Shown piece by piece: positions 1 to 6,721 of a stretch of DNA of 64,000 nucleotides. This stretch comes from Bacteriovoracaceae bacterium. Lineage in GTDB: Bacteria; Bdellovibrionota; Bacteriovoracia; Bacteriovoracales; Bacteriovoracaceae. The stretch lies in contig JABFRR010000006.1 of the NCBI GenBank assembly GCA_013141065.1, positions 1 through 64,000 of the forward strand, given 5' to 3'. The notes under the pieces are model-generated. The model ran no database searches, had not been told where the DNA came from, and saw nothing but the letters and a program-made list of their open reading frames with translations. A program made the position numbers and the translations under genes. Positions within the stretch are counted from its first letter, which is position 1, and every line of letters starts with the position of its first letter.

Positions 1-354
1 ATGATCGTCTTTAGTAGATTTAATATTATTGAAAATATTTTTGCTGTTATTGTTCTTTGGGGAGCCATTGTCACTTGGCAGAAATCTAAAAAGATTACTC
101 AGTTAATTCCTGCGATTTATCTTTTTATTATGTCTTGGGTTTACACTTTTTATATGACTCCTAAAATTACCGAGACGACTCACCTAATTTACCAGACTGC
201 GGTGAGTGACCCTTTATATGCCAACTTACAAAGTCAGCATGCCACTTATCACAATCTTTACCGAACGATGGATTCAATTAAACTCTTTTTGTTATTGGCA
301 TTTTTTGTTTGGGTCTTAATTGTTCGAATTAAAAATCAAAAGGGGCCAGCATGA
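1..354 (+). CDS. DUF4149-like membrane protein (probably 5' partial)
   Basis: Small integral membrane protein with about three hydrophobic segments (residues 9-28, 37-52 and 92-112) and the motif YTFYMTPKI after the second segment, which resembles DUF4149/TMEM205-type proteins. Function is unknown in this family. The reading frame opens on the first base of the window and the protein is shorter than the usual 130-160 residues, so the true start is probably upstream and this ATG may be an internal Met. Its last codons overlap the start of the heptose epimerase gene (ATGA, 351-354), so the two are translationally coupled. Confidence 0.6.
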   Translation: MIVFSRFNIIENIFAVIVLWGAIVTWQKSKKITQLIPAIYLFIMSWVYTFYMTPKITETTHLIYQTAVSDPLYANLQSQHATYHNLYRTMDSIKLFLLLAFFVWVLIVRIKNQKGPA

Positions 355-1328
355 TTCTCATTACCGGCGGAGCGGGATTTATTGGAAGTGTTCTTGCTAA
401 AACACTCAATCTTCTAGGCCACACTGACATAGTCATTGTAGATAAATTAGAAGATTCCATTAAATGGAAAAATTTAAGAGGCATTAAGTATCTTGAGTAT
501 ATTCATGCCGATGAATTATTTAATGGGGACTATGATGACACGATTGCAGATGCTGATGTTGTGTTTCATATGGGGGCTTGTTCGTCGACGACTGAAACTG
601 ATATGGATTTTTTAATGAAAAATAATGTGGCCTACTCTCAGGCCCTTTTTCGTTTTGCGGCTACTAAAAATATTCCCTTTATTTATGCCAGTTCTGCTGC
701 CACTTATGGTGATGGAGAGTTAGGTTATAATGACTCTCACGAGTTGATGCACCAATATCTTCCATTAAATCCCTATGGCTACTCAAAACAATTATTTGAT
801 GAGTGGATTTTAAAGGAAGAGGCCAAGCCAGACCATTGGTATGGTTTTAAGTTTTTTAATGTCTATGGCCCGAACGAATACCATAAAGATGAAATGAGAT
901 CCCTGGTACACAAGTCTTTTGAGCAAATACAATCAAAGGGACAAGTGAAGCTTTTTAAATCCTATAAAAAAGAATTTAAAGATGGGGAACAACTAAGAGA
1001 TTTCATTTATGTTAAGGATGTCGTTCGAGTGATGATTGAATGTGCTAACCCAGGGAAAGAAGAATTTTCTGGAATTTATAATTTGGGTACAGGTCAAGCA
1101 CGTAGCTTTTTAGATTTAGTGAAATCGACTTTTAAGGCAATGAAGTTAGAGTCTAAAATTGAATTTATTGAAATGCCAGAAACTCTCAAAAACCAGTATC
1201 AGTATTATACTCAAGCTGAAATGAAAAAATTAAACGGGCCACTACCTGGTTTTAAATTTACGACACTTGAAGAGGGTGTACATGACTACGTAACAAATTA
1301 CTTGATGAAGCCTAATTCTCATTTATAA
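351..1328 (+). CDS. hldD: ADP-L-glycero-D-manno-heptose 6-epimerase
   Basis: Cytoplasmic NAD(P)-dependent epimerase that converts ADP-D-glycero- to ADP-L-glycero-D-manno-heptose, the last step in making inner-core LPS heptose. The N-terminus has the Rossmann motif GGAGFIGS (residues 6-13), followed by the HldD-typical segment DKLEDSIKWKNL, and a YxxxK catalytic pair in NPYGYSKQ. The length of 325 residues is normal. It overlaps the upstream gene by 4 bases. Family assignment is secure because generic SDR epimerases lack the KWKNL region. It implies a Gram-negative outer membrane with heptose-containing LPS. Confidence 0.92.
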   Translation: MILITGGAGFIGSVLAKTLNLLGHTDIVIVDKLEDSIKWKNLRGIKYLEYIHADELFNGDYDDTIADADVVFHMGACSSTTETDMDFLMKNNVAYSQALFRFAATKNIPFIYASSAATYGDGELGYNDSHELMHQYLPLNPYGYSKQLFDEWILKEEAKPDHWYGFKFFNVYGPNEYHKDEMRSLVHKSFEQIQSKGQVKLFKSYKKEFKDGEQLRDFIYVKDVVRVMIECANPGKEEFSGIYNLGTGQARSFLDLVKSTFKAMKLESKIEFIEMPETLKNQYQYYTQAEMKKLNGPLPGFKFTTLEEGVHDYVTNYLMKPNSHL

Positions 1329-1348
1329 GAATATAAGGAGACACTCCA

Positions 1349-1777
1349 ATGAAATTTCAAGGTGGAGTTAAAGAAGCGGCAAAGTTACTGGCAGGATTAT
1401 CCAAGGCCGCTCGTGAAAAAGTTCTTGATATTATTTCAAAGAAAGATCCACAGATGGCCAAGAGCTTACACAAGAGCATGTATAGTTTTGATGACCTACA
1501 ATTTTTAACACCGATGATGATTATAGAGCTCATGCGTTCCATAAAAGTTTCAGACATGGGTCTATCACTTAGAATCGCCACTCCGGCCTTAAAAGAGCAT
1601 ATTCTCAAAAACACTCCAAGAGTTATGCGCCAGGAAATTGAAGAGGTTTTATTGGGGCCTTTGCAATTAACGAATAAGGTTGAAGAGGCCCAAGAACGAA
1701 TTATGAGTGTGGTGAGAGAAAAAATTGATAAAGGTGAATTAATTATCAATAAAGATTCTAGTGAAACCTACGTTTAA
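1349..1777 (+). CDS. Stand-alone FliG C-terminal-domain-like protein
   Basis: The 142-residue protein resembles the C-terminal half of the flagellar rotor protein FliG. Residues 45-140 contain the pattern MYSFDDLQFLTP, then MRQEIEEVLLGPLQL, then VEEAQERIMSVV, which parallel FliG's F-x-DL...E-x-I-x-x-MGP-x-x-L...V-x-x-AQ-x-x-I series. The N-terminal and middle FliG domains are absent. A strong SD (AAGGAG) precedes the ATG by 9 bases and the gene follows hldD by 20 bases. A role in the flagellar switch or a modified motor is inference. Full-length FliG should be elsewhere in the genome. Confidence 0.65.
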   Translation: MKFQGGVKEAAKLLAGLSKAAREKVLDIISKKDPQMAKSLHKSMYSFDDLQFLTPMMIIELMRSIKVSDMGLSLRIATPALKEHILKNTPRVMRQEIEEVLLGPLQLTNKVEEAQERIMSVVREKIDKGELIINKDSSETYV

Positions 1778-1784
1778 TTAAATA

Positions 1785-2966
1785 TTAATAAAATTTATAC
1801 TTGAGCGCCTGAGTTAAAAGCCAATAGGCTTCTGAGCTTGGATGGCCGTCAACTGGAATTGTCATTTGCACATCACCTCCATTTTTAAGGTCCCTGGCAC
1901 TAATTAATTTTTCTACATCAAAGACTTCAAATCCAAAAGATTTTGCAATTTCAGTAAATTGTGAAAGGTTAATTTGAGAATAATAATTAATTATAATTCG
2001 GCGATTAATTTTTTTGCCACGCTTTTCAAATGTTTGAATTGAATTATTTAAGAGATTAAAAAAAAGTTTAAAATTATTTTCTGTAAATAAACTGGGAATT
2101 TCCATATTAAAAGTATTAGGAATTTGCAAGTGGCCAAACAGATTTAAAACTTTCCTCAATGGGCGAGTGCTCGAATTAAATAATCCATGATAGGAAAGTA
2201 GGCCCTCGCTGAGTGTGTATTCGGGTTTAGAGTGAATGTAGTCATCAGTCTTATAGGCATTGAGAGGGAAGACTAGACGCTTAAATTGAACTTCGTGAAA
2301 GAGCCAGATAAAATCTCCTGAAGGCGCATCAATTTGATCAAAATATTCTGGATTAGCTAACACGCGTAGGTAAAAATCATTTGCACTGTCTCCAGCGATA
2401 CCATAATTATACACTTTCCAGTCATCTGGTAATAGAGCTGCCAGCTGAGAAGGATAATCGTAGCCTTGATTGATACCTTCGCCAAAAGTGAATGAATCAC
2501 CAGCAGCGATTATGAACTTTTTAGCAGTTTGTTTATGATCTTGTGATTCAACGAATCTTTTAGAATATTTATTTAAAGTGTAAGTGACATTATAAAGCTC
2601 AATATCAGTATTTTTAATTTTTTTACTAAACTGTGAACTCCTATTTTGTGTTTCATCAGAGATACGCCAAAAACGATCGGGATTATGGTTGTGATCGATG
2701 TCTGAATAAGTAAAGTCTTTAAGTTTTTTTAAGTCATAATGACTTAAATATTGAGCTGGAATTTTATTGAGTGAGTTTGAACCAAATTCATTAATTAACA
2801 ATTCTTTGGATAGTTTTAATTGGGAATTTTTTTGAATTTCGTCATTGTTGGAATTATTGAAATTTAAAAATTGTCCTTCGATATTGAGTCGGCAAATAAA
2901 TTCAAGAGAACTGAGAACAATAAGAACAAAACCTAAATTTATGAAAACTAGTTTGAGAGCTTTGAT
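1785..2966 (-). CDS. Membrane-anchored SGNH/GDSL hydrolase-like protein; start codon unclear
   Basis: Esterase/lipase-type SGNH fold. The nucleophile block reads AAGDSFTFG and the C-terminal catalytic Asp-His block reads VDGHPS, 20 residues from the end. If a usual start is required, the first is TTG at 2801 (338 aa). However, the same frame stays open to 2969 and encodes a good membrane anchor, with LVFINLGFVLIVLSS at its core. An AGGAG sits at 2974-2978, exactly 7 bases before an ATC codon at 2966-2964. I therefore place the start there (393 aa), although ATC is a very rare initiator. A lost ATG or a one-base error is the alternative. Substrate unknown. Confidence 0.6.
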   Translation of the reverse strand: MKALKLVFINLGFVLIVLSSLEFICRLNIEGQFLNFNNSNNDEIQKNSQLKLSKELLINEFGSNSLNKIPAQYLSHYDLKKLKDFTYSDIDHNHNPDRFWRISDETQNRSSQFSKKIKNTDIELYNVTYTLNKYSKRFVESQDHKQTAKKFIIAAGDSFTFGEGINQGYDYPSQLAALLPDDWKVYNYGIAGDSANDFYLRVLANPEYFDQIDAPSGDFIWLFHEVQFKRLVFPLNAYKTDDYIHSKPEYTLSEGLLSYHGLFNSSTRPLRKVLNLFGHLQIPNTFNMEIPSLFTENNFKLFFNLLNNSIQTFEKRGKKINRRIIINYYSQINLSQFTEIAKSFGFEVFDVEKLISARDLKNGGDVQMTIPVDGHPSSEAYWLLTQALKYKFY

Positions 2967-3037
2967 AAATCAACTCCTGACGATATGTTTTTTAAAATCA
3001 TATAGTCAGAAGTTGAGAATGGATACTCTCAAGTTAG

Positions 3038-3087
3038 CTATAATGTATTTACATCTACAGATTTGAAATCTAACTTATTTAAATCAG
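3038..3087 (-). pseudogene. 3' remnant of the IS-interrupted secreted protein gene
   Basis: Joining 4396 to 3087 and dropping one copy of the target duplication restores a single frame. The codons for IADLN at the IS edge continue as KLDFKSVDVNTL and end at TAG (3038-3040). This is the original C-terminus of the gene whose 5' part lies at 4396-5057. The next gene downstream (SGNH-like) begins about 70 bases later on the same strand, so the two were probably one operon before insertion. Confidence 0.75.
3078..3087. repeat. Left copy of 10-bp target site duplication
   Basis: TTTAAATCAG directly abuts the left end of the insertion sequence and is repeated exactly at 4396-4405 next to its right end. 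Duplications of 8-10 bp are usual for ISAs1-family transposition. Confidence 0.92.
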
Positions 3088-3113
3088 CAGGGCCTACGCA
3101 TCTAAATTTCCGC

Positions 3114-3941
3114 TCATCTAACACCGCCTAATAGAATTTCTAATAAATACTCTTCAACCCAGCCTGCAATTTTTTGTTTTCTTTGTACTGATTTTTTAGT
3201 CGGTTCTTGCTTGATTAAATTTAGAGCAAACTGCCTTAGCATAGCAAAATTCTGAGCACTATATCCGATATTGCAACGACAATCATCTTCTTTAAATGTT
3301 ACATCCAATTGCCAATGAAGTTTATTTTCTACTTCCCAATGTAATTTAGTCGACATTAAAAAATATTTTGCATCTTCATTGGCGCTGGAAATGTAATAAC
3401 GTTTTTCTTCGCTTACTTCACCTGTTATGGCGTTTATTCGTTGCGATTGAATTTCTATTAACGAATTCAACGATGGCCATTTATCTAGAGGATTTATTCC
3501 CAATGACTTTACATCTTTTTTTGTGATCACTCGACATTTTCTTTTTTCAAAACGACCATGTTTTTTATCGCCTTCTTCAACATATTCATCAATCAAAAAT
3601 GGCTTTGGTCCTGACTTAGAAATTGAATCAAATTTTTCTTTCACTCTTTCTTCTAACTTCGCCTGATTCCCCTTTAATGCCAATAAATAATCTGCTTCTT
3701 TTGAAATTATTTTCTTCGCAATTTCCTTCTGGCACCCCATAGCATCTGTTGAAACCAAACTACCTTTTATATCTAAAAGATCGAGAAGTTTTGGAATGGT
3801 TTTTATTTCATTACCTTTCCCATCAGATATCATTGATCCAAGAGATAAACTTGCTCCGGTAGACCACGCATTTAGCATATGAATTGCTGAACTTTTCCTT
3901 CCTTTGTCAAAACTTCTTCTCAGCGTTTTCCGTCGACACAA
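3114..3941 (-). CDS. ISAs1-family transposase, catalytic part (frameshifted)
   Basis: This is the C-terminal, DDE-type part of the transposase. The stretch LVSTDAMGCQKEIA holds the second catalytic Asp, and YLLALKGNQ and LHWEVENKLHWQLDVTFKED (with the Glu) are hallmarks of the ISAs1 family. Read alone the ORF would begin with an artificial TTG. The natural continuation is from the N-terminal ORF by a -1 shift at A-AAA-C around 3922, which recreates the conserved VDGKTLRRS motif. The product is therefore made only by frameshifting or is inactive. Confidence 0.85.
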   Translation of the reverse strand: MCRRKTLRRSFDKGRKSSAIHMLNAWSTGASLSLGSMISDGKGNEIKTIPKLLDLLDIKGSLVSTDAMGCQKEIAKKIISKEADYLLALKGNQAKLEERVKEKFDSISKSGPKPFLIDEYVEEGDKKHGRFEKRKCRVITKKDVKSLGINPLDKWPSLNSLIEIQSQRINAITGEVSEEKRYYISSANEDAKYFLMSTKLHWEVENKLHWQLDVTFKEDDCRCNIGYSAQNFAMLRQFALNLIKQEPTKKSVQRKQKIAGWVEEYLLEILLGGVR

Positions 3942-4291
3942 ATTTGTTTTAAATCAGTATTTTTTGTAACAGCAGCTACCCACTTAATAAAAACTTCTAA
4001 AAATTTTTCTGGATCTAAAATCATAAACAATCTTCGGAATGTATCGTGGGACGGAATTCCATTCTCTAAATTTAAATAAATTGAAAACCACTCTTGTTTT
4101 GCTTCACCAAAATCTTCTATTTCAACCCATGACTTCGCCCCGCAAATTACTGCACAAATTGCAATAACCAAAATATCTATTAGTTCATGTTTTTTTGTTC
4201 TATCGATTCTTGGATCTTTGACACCTTGAAGAAAGTCTACTAAGAATTCAGGTTCAATTTTAACAACTTTTTTACTCACCAATAACTCCAT
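3920..4291 (-). CDS. ISAs1-family transposase, N-terminal part
   Basis: This is the N-terminal DDE_Tnp_1-associated domain of the same transposase: VDFLQGVKDPRIDRTKKHEL, then ICAVICGAKSWVEIEDF, then PSHDTFRRLF, ending KQICVDGKR-stop. It carries the first catalytic Asp (VDGK). Together with the second ORF the protein would be about 390 residues, near the family norm of 370-380, and ISAs1 transposases are normally a single ORF. Start at 4291 (ATG) lies about 84 bases inside the right inverted end. Confidence 0.85.
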   Translation of the reverse strand: MELLVSKKVVKIEPEFLVDFLQGVKDPRIDRTKKHELIDILVIAICAVICGAKSWVEIEDFGEAKQEWFSIYLNLENGIPSHDTFRRLFMILDPEKFLEVFIKWVAAVTKNTDLKQICVDGKR

Positions 4292-4340
4292 TAAAAATGA
4301 AAATTGATGAGTAGCTTATCAATTAAATTATAAAAGGCCT

Positions 4341-5057
4341 TTACGCTAGGCCGTAAGTAGCCGATAGATTATAGAATTTAGATGCGTAGGCCCTGTTTAA
4401 ATCAGCAATATTAATTTTATCAACTGAGCTCTTGTAGACAATAGGGCCAGTATCTAAAACATTAAAACCATATTTTTGAACTAAGACTTCATCGTTGGCA
4501 AAGATGGCGAGGATTTTGACATTTCGACCAGCTTTTGCATTTTTAGTGTCTATTTTTAATTCAGCGACTTCCCCTTTAGTGAAACCAGCAGCAGTTTCTA
4601 TTTCAGCGACAACTCCTTGCTCGACGTTATTGATGATATAATCTAAGCGCTGTGGCGTTTGATAACCATTGACGGCATCGATGGCATAAGTTTTACACCC
4701 AATATAGGCCTGCTTATTTTCAAATAAATAATAAACTTCACAATATCTTGTGACTGTTTCATTGATCTTAGAAGCAACTCCTGTGTTGATTAAAACCATT
4801 TCACCTGCTTTCACTCCTGCAATTTCTTCTCTGGTACTTTTAGAGACTTCACTCATTTGGAGATTGATTTTTTTTCCAGTTGAATAATCATAGGGATTTG
4901 CTGATTGTTCATCATCTGAAATATCGTGAGTTCCTATATCAATAATTTTATTTGTTTTAACAACAATGTATTTGTTTACAGTTCCAATAAATGGTTTTGC
5001 CTCTGTATATTGAGAAAAAGTTAGTGTGGCCAATGTAAGGAAAAGTGCTGTTTTCAA
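4341..5057 (-). CDS. Secreted protein of unknown function, 3' end replaced by IS
   Basis: Signal peptide (MKTALFLTLATLTFSQYTEA, cleavage about residue 20) followed by a globular, beta-rich region with no family I recognise. It has three Cys in the middle (RYCEVYYLF, YIGCKTY). Native sequence ends at 4396. From there the frame reads through the insertion's right inverted end and stops at TAA 4341-4343, so the last 13 native residues are replaced by about 16 IS-encoded ones (RAYASKFYNLS...). The protein is probably still made and exported. It lies upstream of the SGNH hydrolase on the same strand, so the IS may have uncoupled that gene. Confidence 0.7.
   Translation of the reverse strand: MKTALFLTLATLTFSQYTEAKPFIGTVNKYIVVKTNKIIDIGTHDISDDEQSANPYDYSTGKKINLQMSEVSKSTREEIAGVKAGEMVLINTGVASKINETVTRYCEVYYLFENKQAYIGCKTYAIDAVNGYQTPQRLDYIINNVEQGVVAEIETAAGFTKGEVAELKIDTKNAKAGRNVKILAIFANDEVLVQKYGFNVLDTGPIVYKSSVDKINIADLNRAYASKFYNLSATYGLA
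4396..4405. repeat. Right copy of 10-bp target site duplication
   Basis: Exact repeat of TTTAAATCAG at 3078-3087, directly next to the right end of the insertion sequence. Confidence 0.92.
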
Positions 5058-5403
5058 AATTTATATCCTGTTAATGTTTTTAAAATTCTATCAATCAACT
5101 TGGTTATTTTTGGCACCAAAGAATATTTTACATGGGGTGTTAGGAATCTAACAGTGTCCATTAGTCTCCAGGATTATTCTTATTCAGGGCCAGATCCCAT
5201 CTTTCAAAGCAGCAAGTTGAATCAAGTCTTTGAAAAACCATTTACAAAATTTTGGCATGAAACTGGCTTTATAGATAAATAGGCGCACGATAAATCTAGG
5301 ATGGGTTTAAAGTTGCTCTGATCTCTACTATGGATGGCAGAGAGTGGAAGTTAGGAAGACGACAGGTAGTATCGAGAATAGTCATTAACTGAGGAGACAT
5401 TCC
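5058..5403. other. Intergenic stretch with a possible gene remnant
   Basis: The plus strand is open from about 5058 to 5282 and ends TAG. It would encode a plausible but unrecognised peptide (ending FTKFWHETGFIDK) without an ATG or SD. I read it as either a decayed 3' gene fragment or chance. From 5283 to 5403 I see no gene. The stretch leads into the small ORF at 5404. Confidence 0.35.
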
Positions 5404-5520
5404 ATGGGTAAAGAAGGATTTTTTTCACTCTCTCACATCAAAACTTGGTTCACACGACTACATATTCATTTTAATCCCCCCGCATTACAACTGGTGAGAG
5501 TGCGAGCTCACCGAAAATAG
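5404..5520 (+). CDS. Candidate small basic protein (38 aa)
   Basis: ATG preceded by TGAGGAGACATTCC, an excellent SD at normal spacing. The frame runs 38 codons to TAG. The product is basic and His/Arg-rich, with a segment IKTWFTRLHIHFNPPALQL that could be amphipathic. No relative is known to me. It is supported only by the SD and an open frame in an otherwise empty 570-base gap, so it may be a small membrane-active peptide or a spurious ORF. Confidence 0.35.
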   Translation: MGKEGFFSLSHIKTWFTRLHIHFNPPALQLVRVRAHRK

Positions 5521-5610
5521 ACCCTATGACAATTATGACCTATCTAATTATTAGTTAGAGTTCATAATAAAAAATTATTTAACGTTTAACCTGTCAGGGC
5601 GTATAAAAGT

Positions 5611-5628
5611 AATAACTTCGGAGTTATT
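5611..5628 (+). promoter_or_regulatory. Hairpin overlapping the SD of the 5629 gene
   Basis: AATAACT-TCGG-AGTTATT is a perfect 7-bp stem with a 4-base loop that ends on the base before the ATG at 5629. The GGAG that would serve as ribosome binding site (5620-5623) lies in the loop and 3' arm. The stem is A/U-rich and weak, which would suit temperature- or protein-modulated initiation. That role is inference. Confidence 0.4.
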
Positions 5629-6063
5629 ATGAAATACGTCCTGACTTTTTTGTTTGTTGTCTTGTTAGAAAATGCCAGCGCGCGCACGATCACTCGTTTT
5701 CGCGATTCAGAATCCCTCACAGTCATGGCCCAATTTCTTTTTGATTCATCTGAAGATATTCCTCAACCAATCAGATTATCCGATAAAAAAATCAATATTA
5801 AAGATCTTAATAAATGTTCGAGTGTAAGTGCAGAACATGTTTATTCAGATGTCTCCAACTCAATCAATAAAGTACTACGTTTTTATCCTGATGAAGATCT
5901 TCCTTTTGAACAAGCACTTACGGATTTAGAAGATTATCTCGATCACCGAACTTTTAAAAAATGCATTTTTGAAAAAGTGACACCAAACTTTACTCTCCAT
6001 ACTACATACTATCGAGATCAAAAAGACCAAATCCATGTTCGTTTAGACACTACCTTTTTATAA
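5629..6063 (+). CDS. Secreted protein of unknown function
   Basis: 144 residues with a signal peptide (MKYVLTFLFVVLLENASA, cleaved near residue 18). The mature part has two Cys (NKCSSVSA and FKKCIFEKV) that could form a disulfide. I recognise no domain. It stands alone between two gaps. Its start is fixed by the signal peptide and by the GGAG at 5620-5623, which is tied up in a small hairpin. Confidence 0.6.
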   Translation: MKYVLTFLFVVLLENASARTITRFRDSESLTVMAQFLFDSSEDIPQPIRLSDKKINIKDLNKCSSVSAEHVYSDVSNSINKVLRFYPDEDLPFEQALTDLEDYLDHRTFKKCIFEKVTPNFTLHTTYYRDQKDQIHVRLDTTFL

Positions 6064-6163
6064 TCAAGGGCCAGTTTAGTCCCAATTTCGCAAATAATAC
6101 CAAATTCATCTTGGCACAATCAATGCAGTAATCAATTTCGAATCGCTCAGGAAGAGTGATTTT

Positions 6164-6184
6164 TACGAAAGAGGATTTTTCGTA
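6164..6184 (+). promoter_or_regulatory. Leader hairpin upstream of dksA-like gene
   Basis: TACGAAA-N7-TTTCGTA forms a 7-bp stem in the 5' leader, 45 bases before the ATG at 6229. AGAGT (6153-6157) and ACTCT (6184-6188) could extend the structure. No T-run follows, so it is not a terminator. Function unknown. Confidence 0.3.
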
Positions 6185-6228
6185 CTCTAGAATCAAGGAT
6201 TGAATAACGAGACTAATAAGGAGTATTT

Positions 6229-6681
6229 ATGACTGGTGAAATGATGAAGCAATTTGAGAATCTTTTTATTGAACTTAAGAAGAATATTCTTAATGAAATG
6301 ATTATGACTGATTCAACTTTTGAAAAAGGTGATGAAGTCGATCTCTCGCTTGAGGATCGTCAAAGAGCTATGGAGCTAAAACTTCTTGGTAGACAAAATT
6401 TCATGCTTAAAAAAATAGATAATGCACTTTTTAAAATTAAAAATGGTAGTTTTGGTGTTTGTGATGAATGCGATGGGCAGATAGAGATTAATCGTTTAAG
6501 AGCTCGTCCAGTGGCGACTTCATGTATTGCTTGTAAAGAAGAAGCAGAAAAAAATGAAGGGCAAATTCTTTATGAAAAACGCTCTCATACTCATGGCAAG
6601 GGATTAGGCGGAAATATTATTCCTTTAAGAGCACACGTTCAAGACTTAGAAACAGTATTAACAAGTAATTCAGACTATTAA
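6229..6681 (+). CDS. DksA/TraR-family zinc-finger protein
   Basis: RNA polymerase secondary-channel binding factor of the DksA/TraR family, which modulates transcription initiation together with ppGpp. Residues 1-75 form the helical coiled-coil part (KGDEVDLSLEDRQRAMELK). The C4 zinc finger reads GVCDECDGQIEINRL ... TSCIACKEE near residues 80-105. At 150 residues it matches DksA length, and the coiled-coil tip region contains acidic residues. AAGGAG precedes the ATG. It is followed by a 12-bp-stem terminator and convergent with the GspF-like gene. It could be DksA itself or a paralogue. Confidence 0.82.
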   Translation: MTGEMMKQFENLFIELKKNILNEMIMTDSTFEKGDEVDLSLEDRQRAMELKLLGRQNFMLKKIDNALFKIKNGSFGVCDECDGQIEINRLRARPVATSCIACKEEAEKNEGQILYEKRSHTHGKGLGGNIIPLRAHVQDLETVLTSNSDY

Positions 6682-6689
6682 ATTCATCA

Positions 6690-6721
6690 TTCACTGGGTG
6701 TTTTATTCGACACCCAGTGAA
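6690..6721. terminator. Bidirectional hairpin terminator between dksA-like and gspF-like genes
   Basis: A perfect 12-bp stem (TTCACTGGGTGT at 6690-6701, complement at 6710-6721) with an 8-base loop, sitting 9 bases after the dksA-like stop and covering the last codons of the convergent gene. The loop is T-rich, but no long T-run follows on the plus strand. Confidence 0.65.

Larger units (their letters stand above)
3088..4395 (-). mobile_element. ISAs1-family insertion sequence (1308 bp)
   Basis: The element is bounded by perfect 21-bp inverted ends (3088-3108 and 4375-4395, outer bases CAGGGCCTACGCATC) and by a perfect 10-bp duplication (TTTAAATCAG). It carries one transposase gene on the minus strand, split in two frames at about 3921-3941. 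Ends and duplication are intact with no mismatch, so the insertion is recent. It lies inside the 3' end of a secreted-protein gene and replaces that protein's last residues. Confidence 0.92.

Noticed and set aside
4341..4395. Last 17 codons of the IS-disrupted secreted protein gene taken as native sequence.
   Set aside because: They lie wholly within the insertion's right end, and rejoining the flanks gives another native tail.
5100..5282. Plus-strand 60-codon frame after the IS-disrupted gene.
   Set aside because: No ATG, no SD, and the frame is already open upstream over the opposite gene's start. Kept only as a possible remnant.
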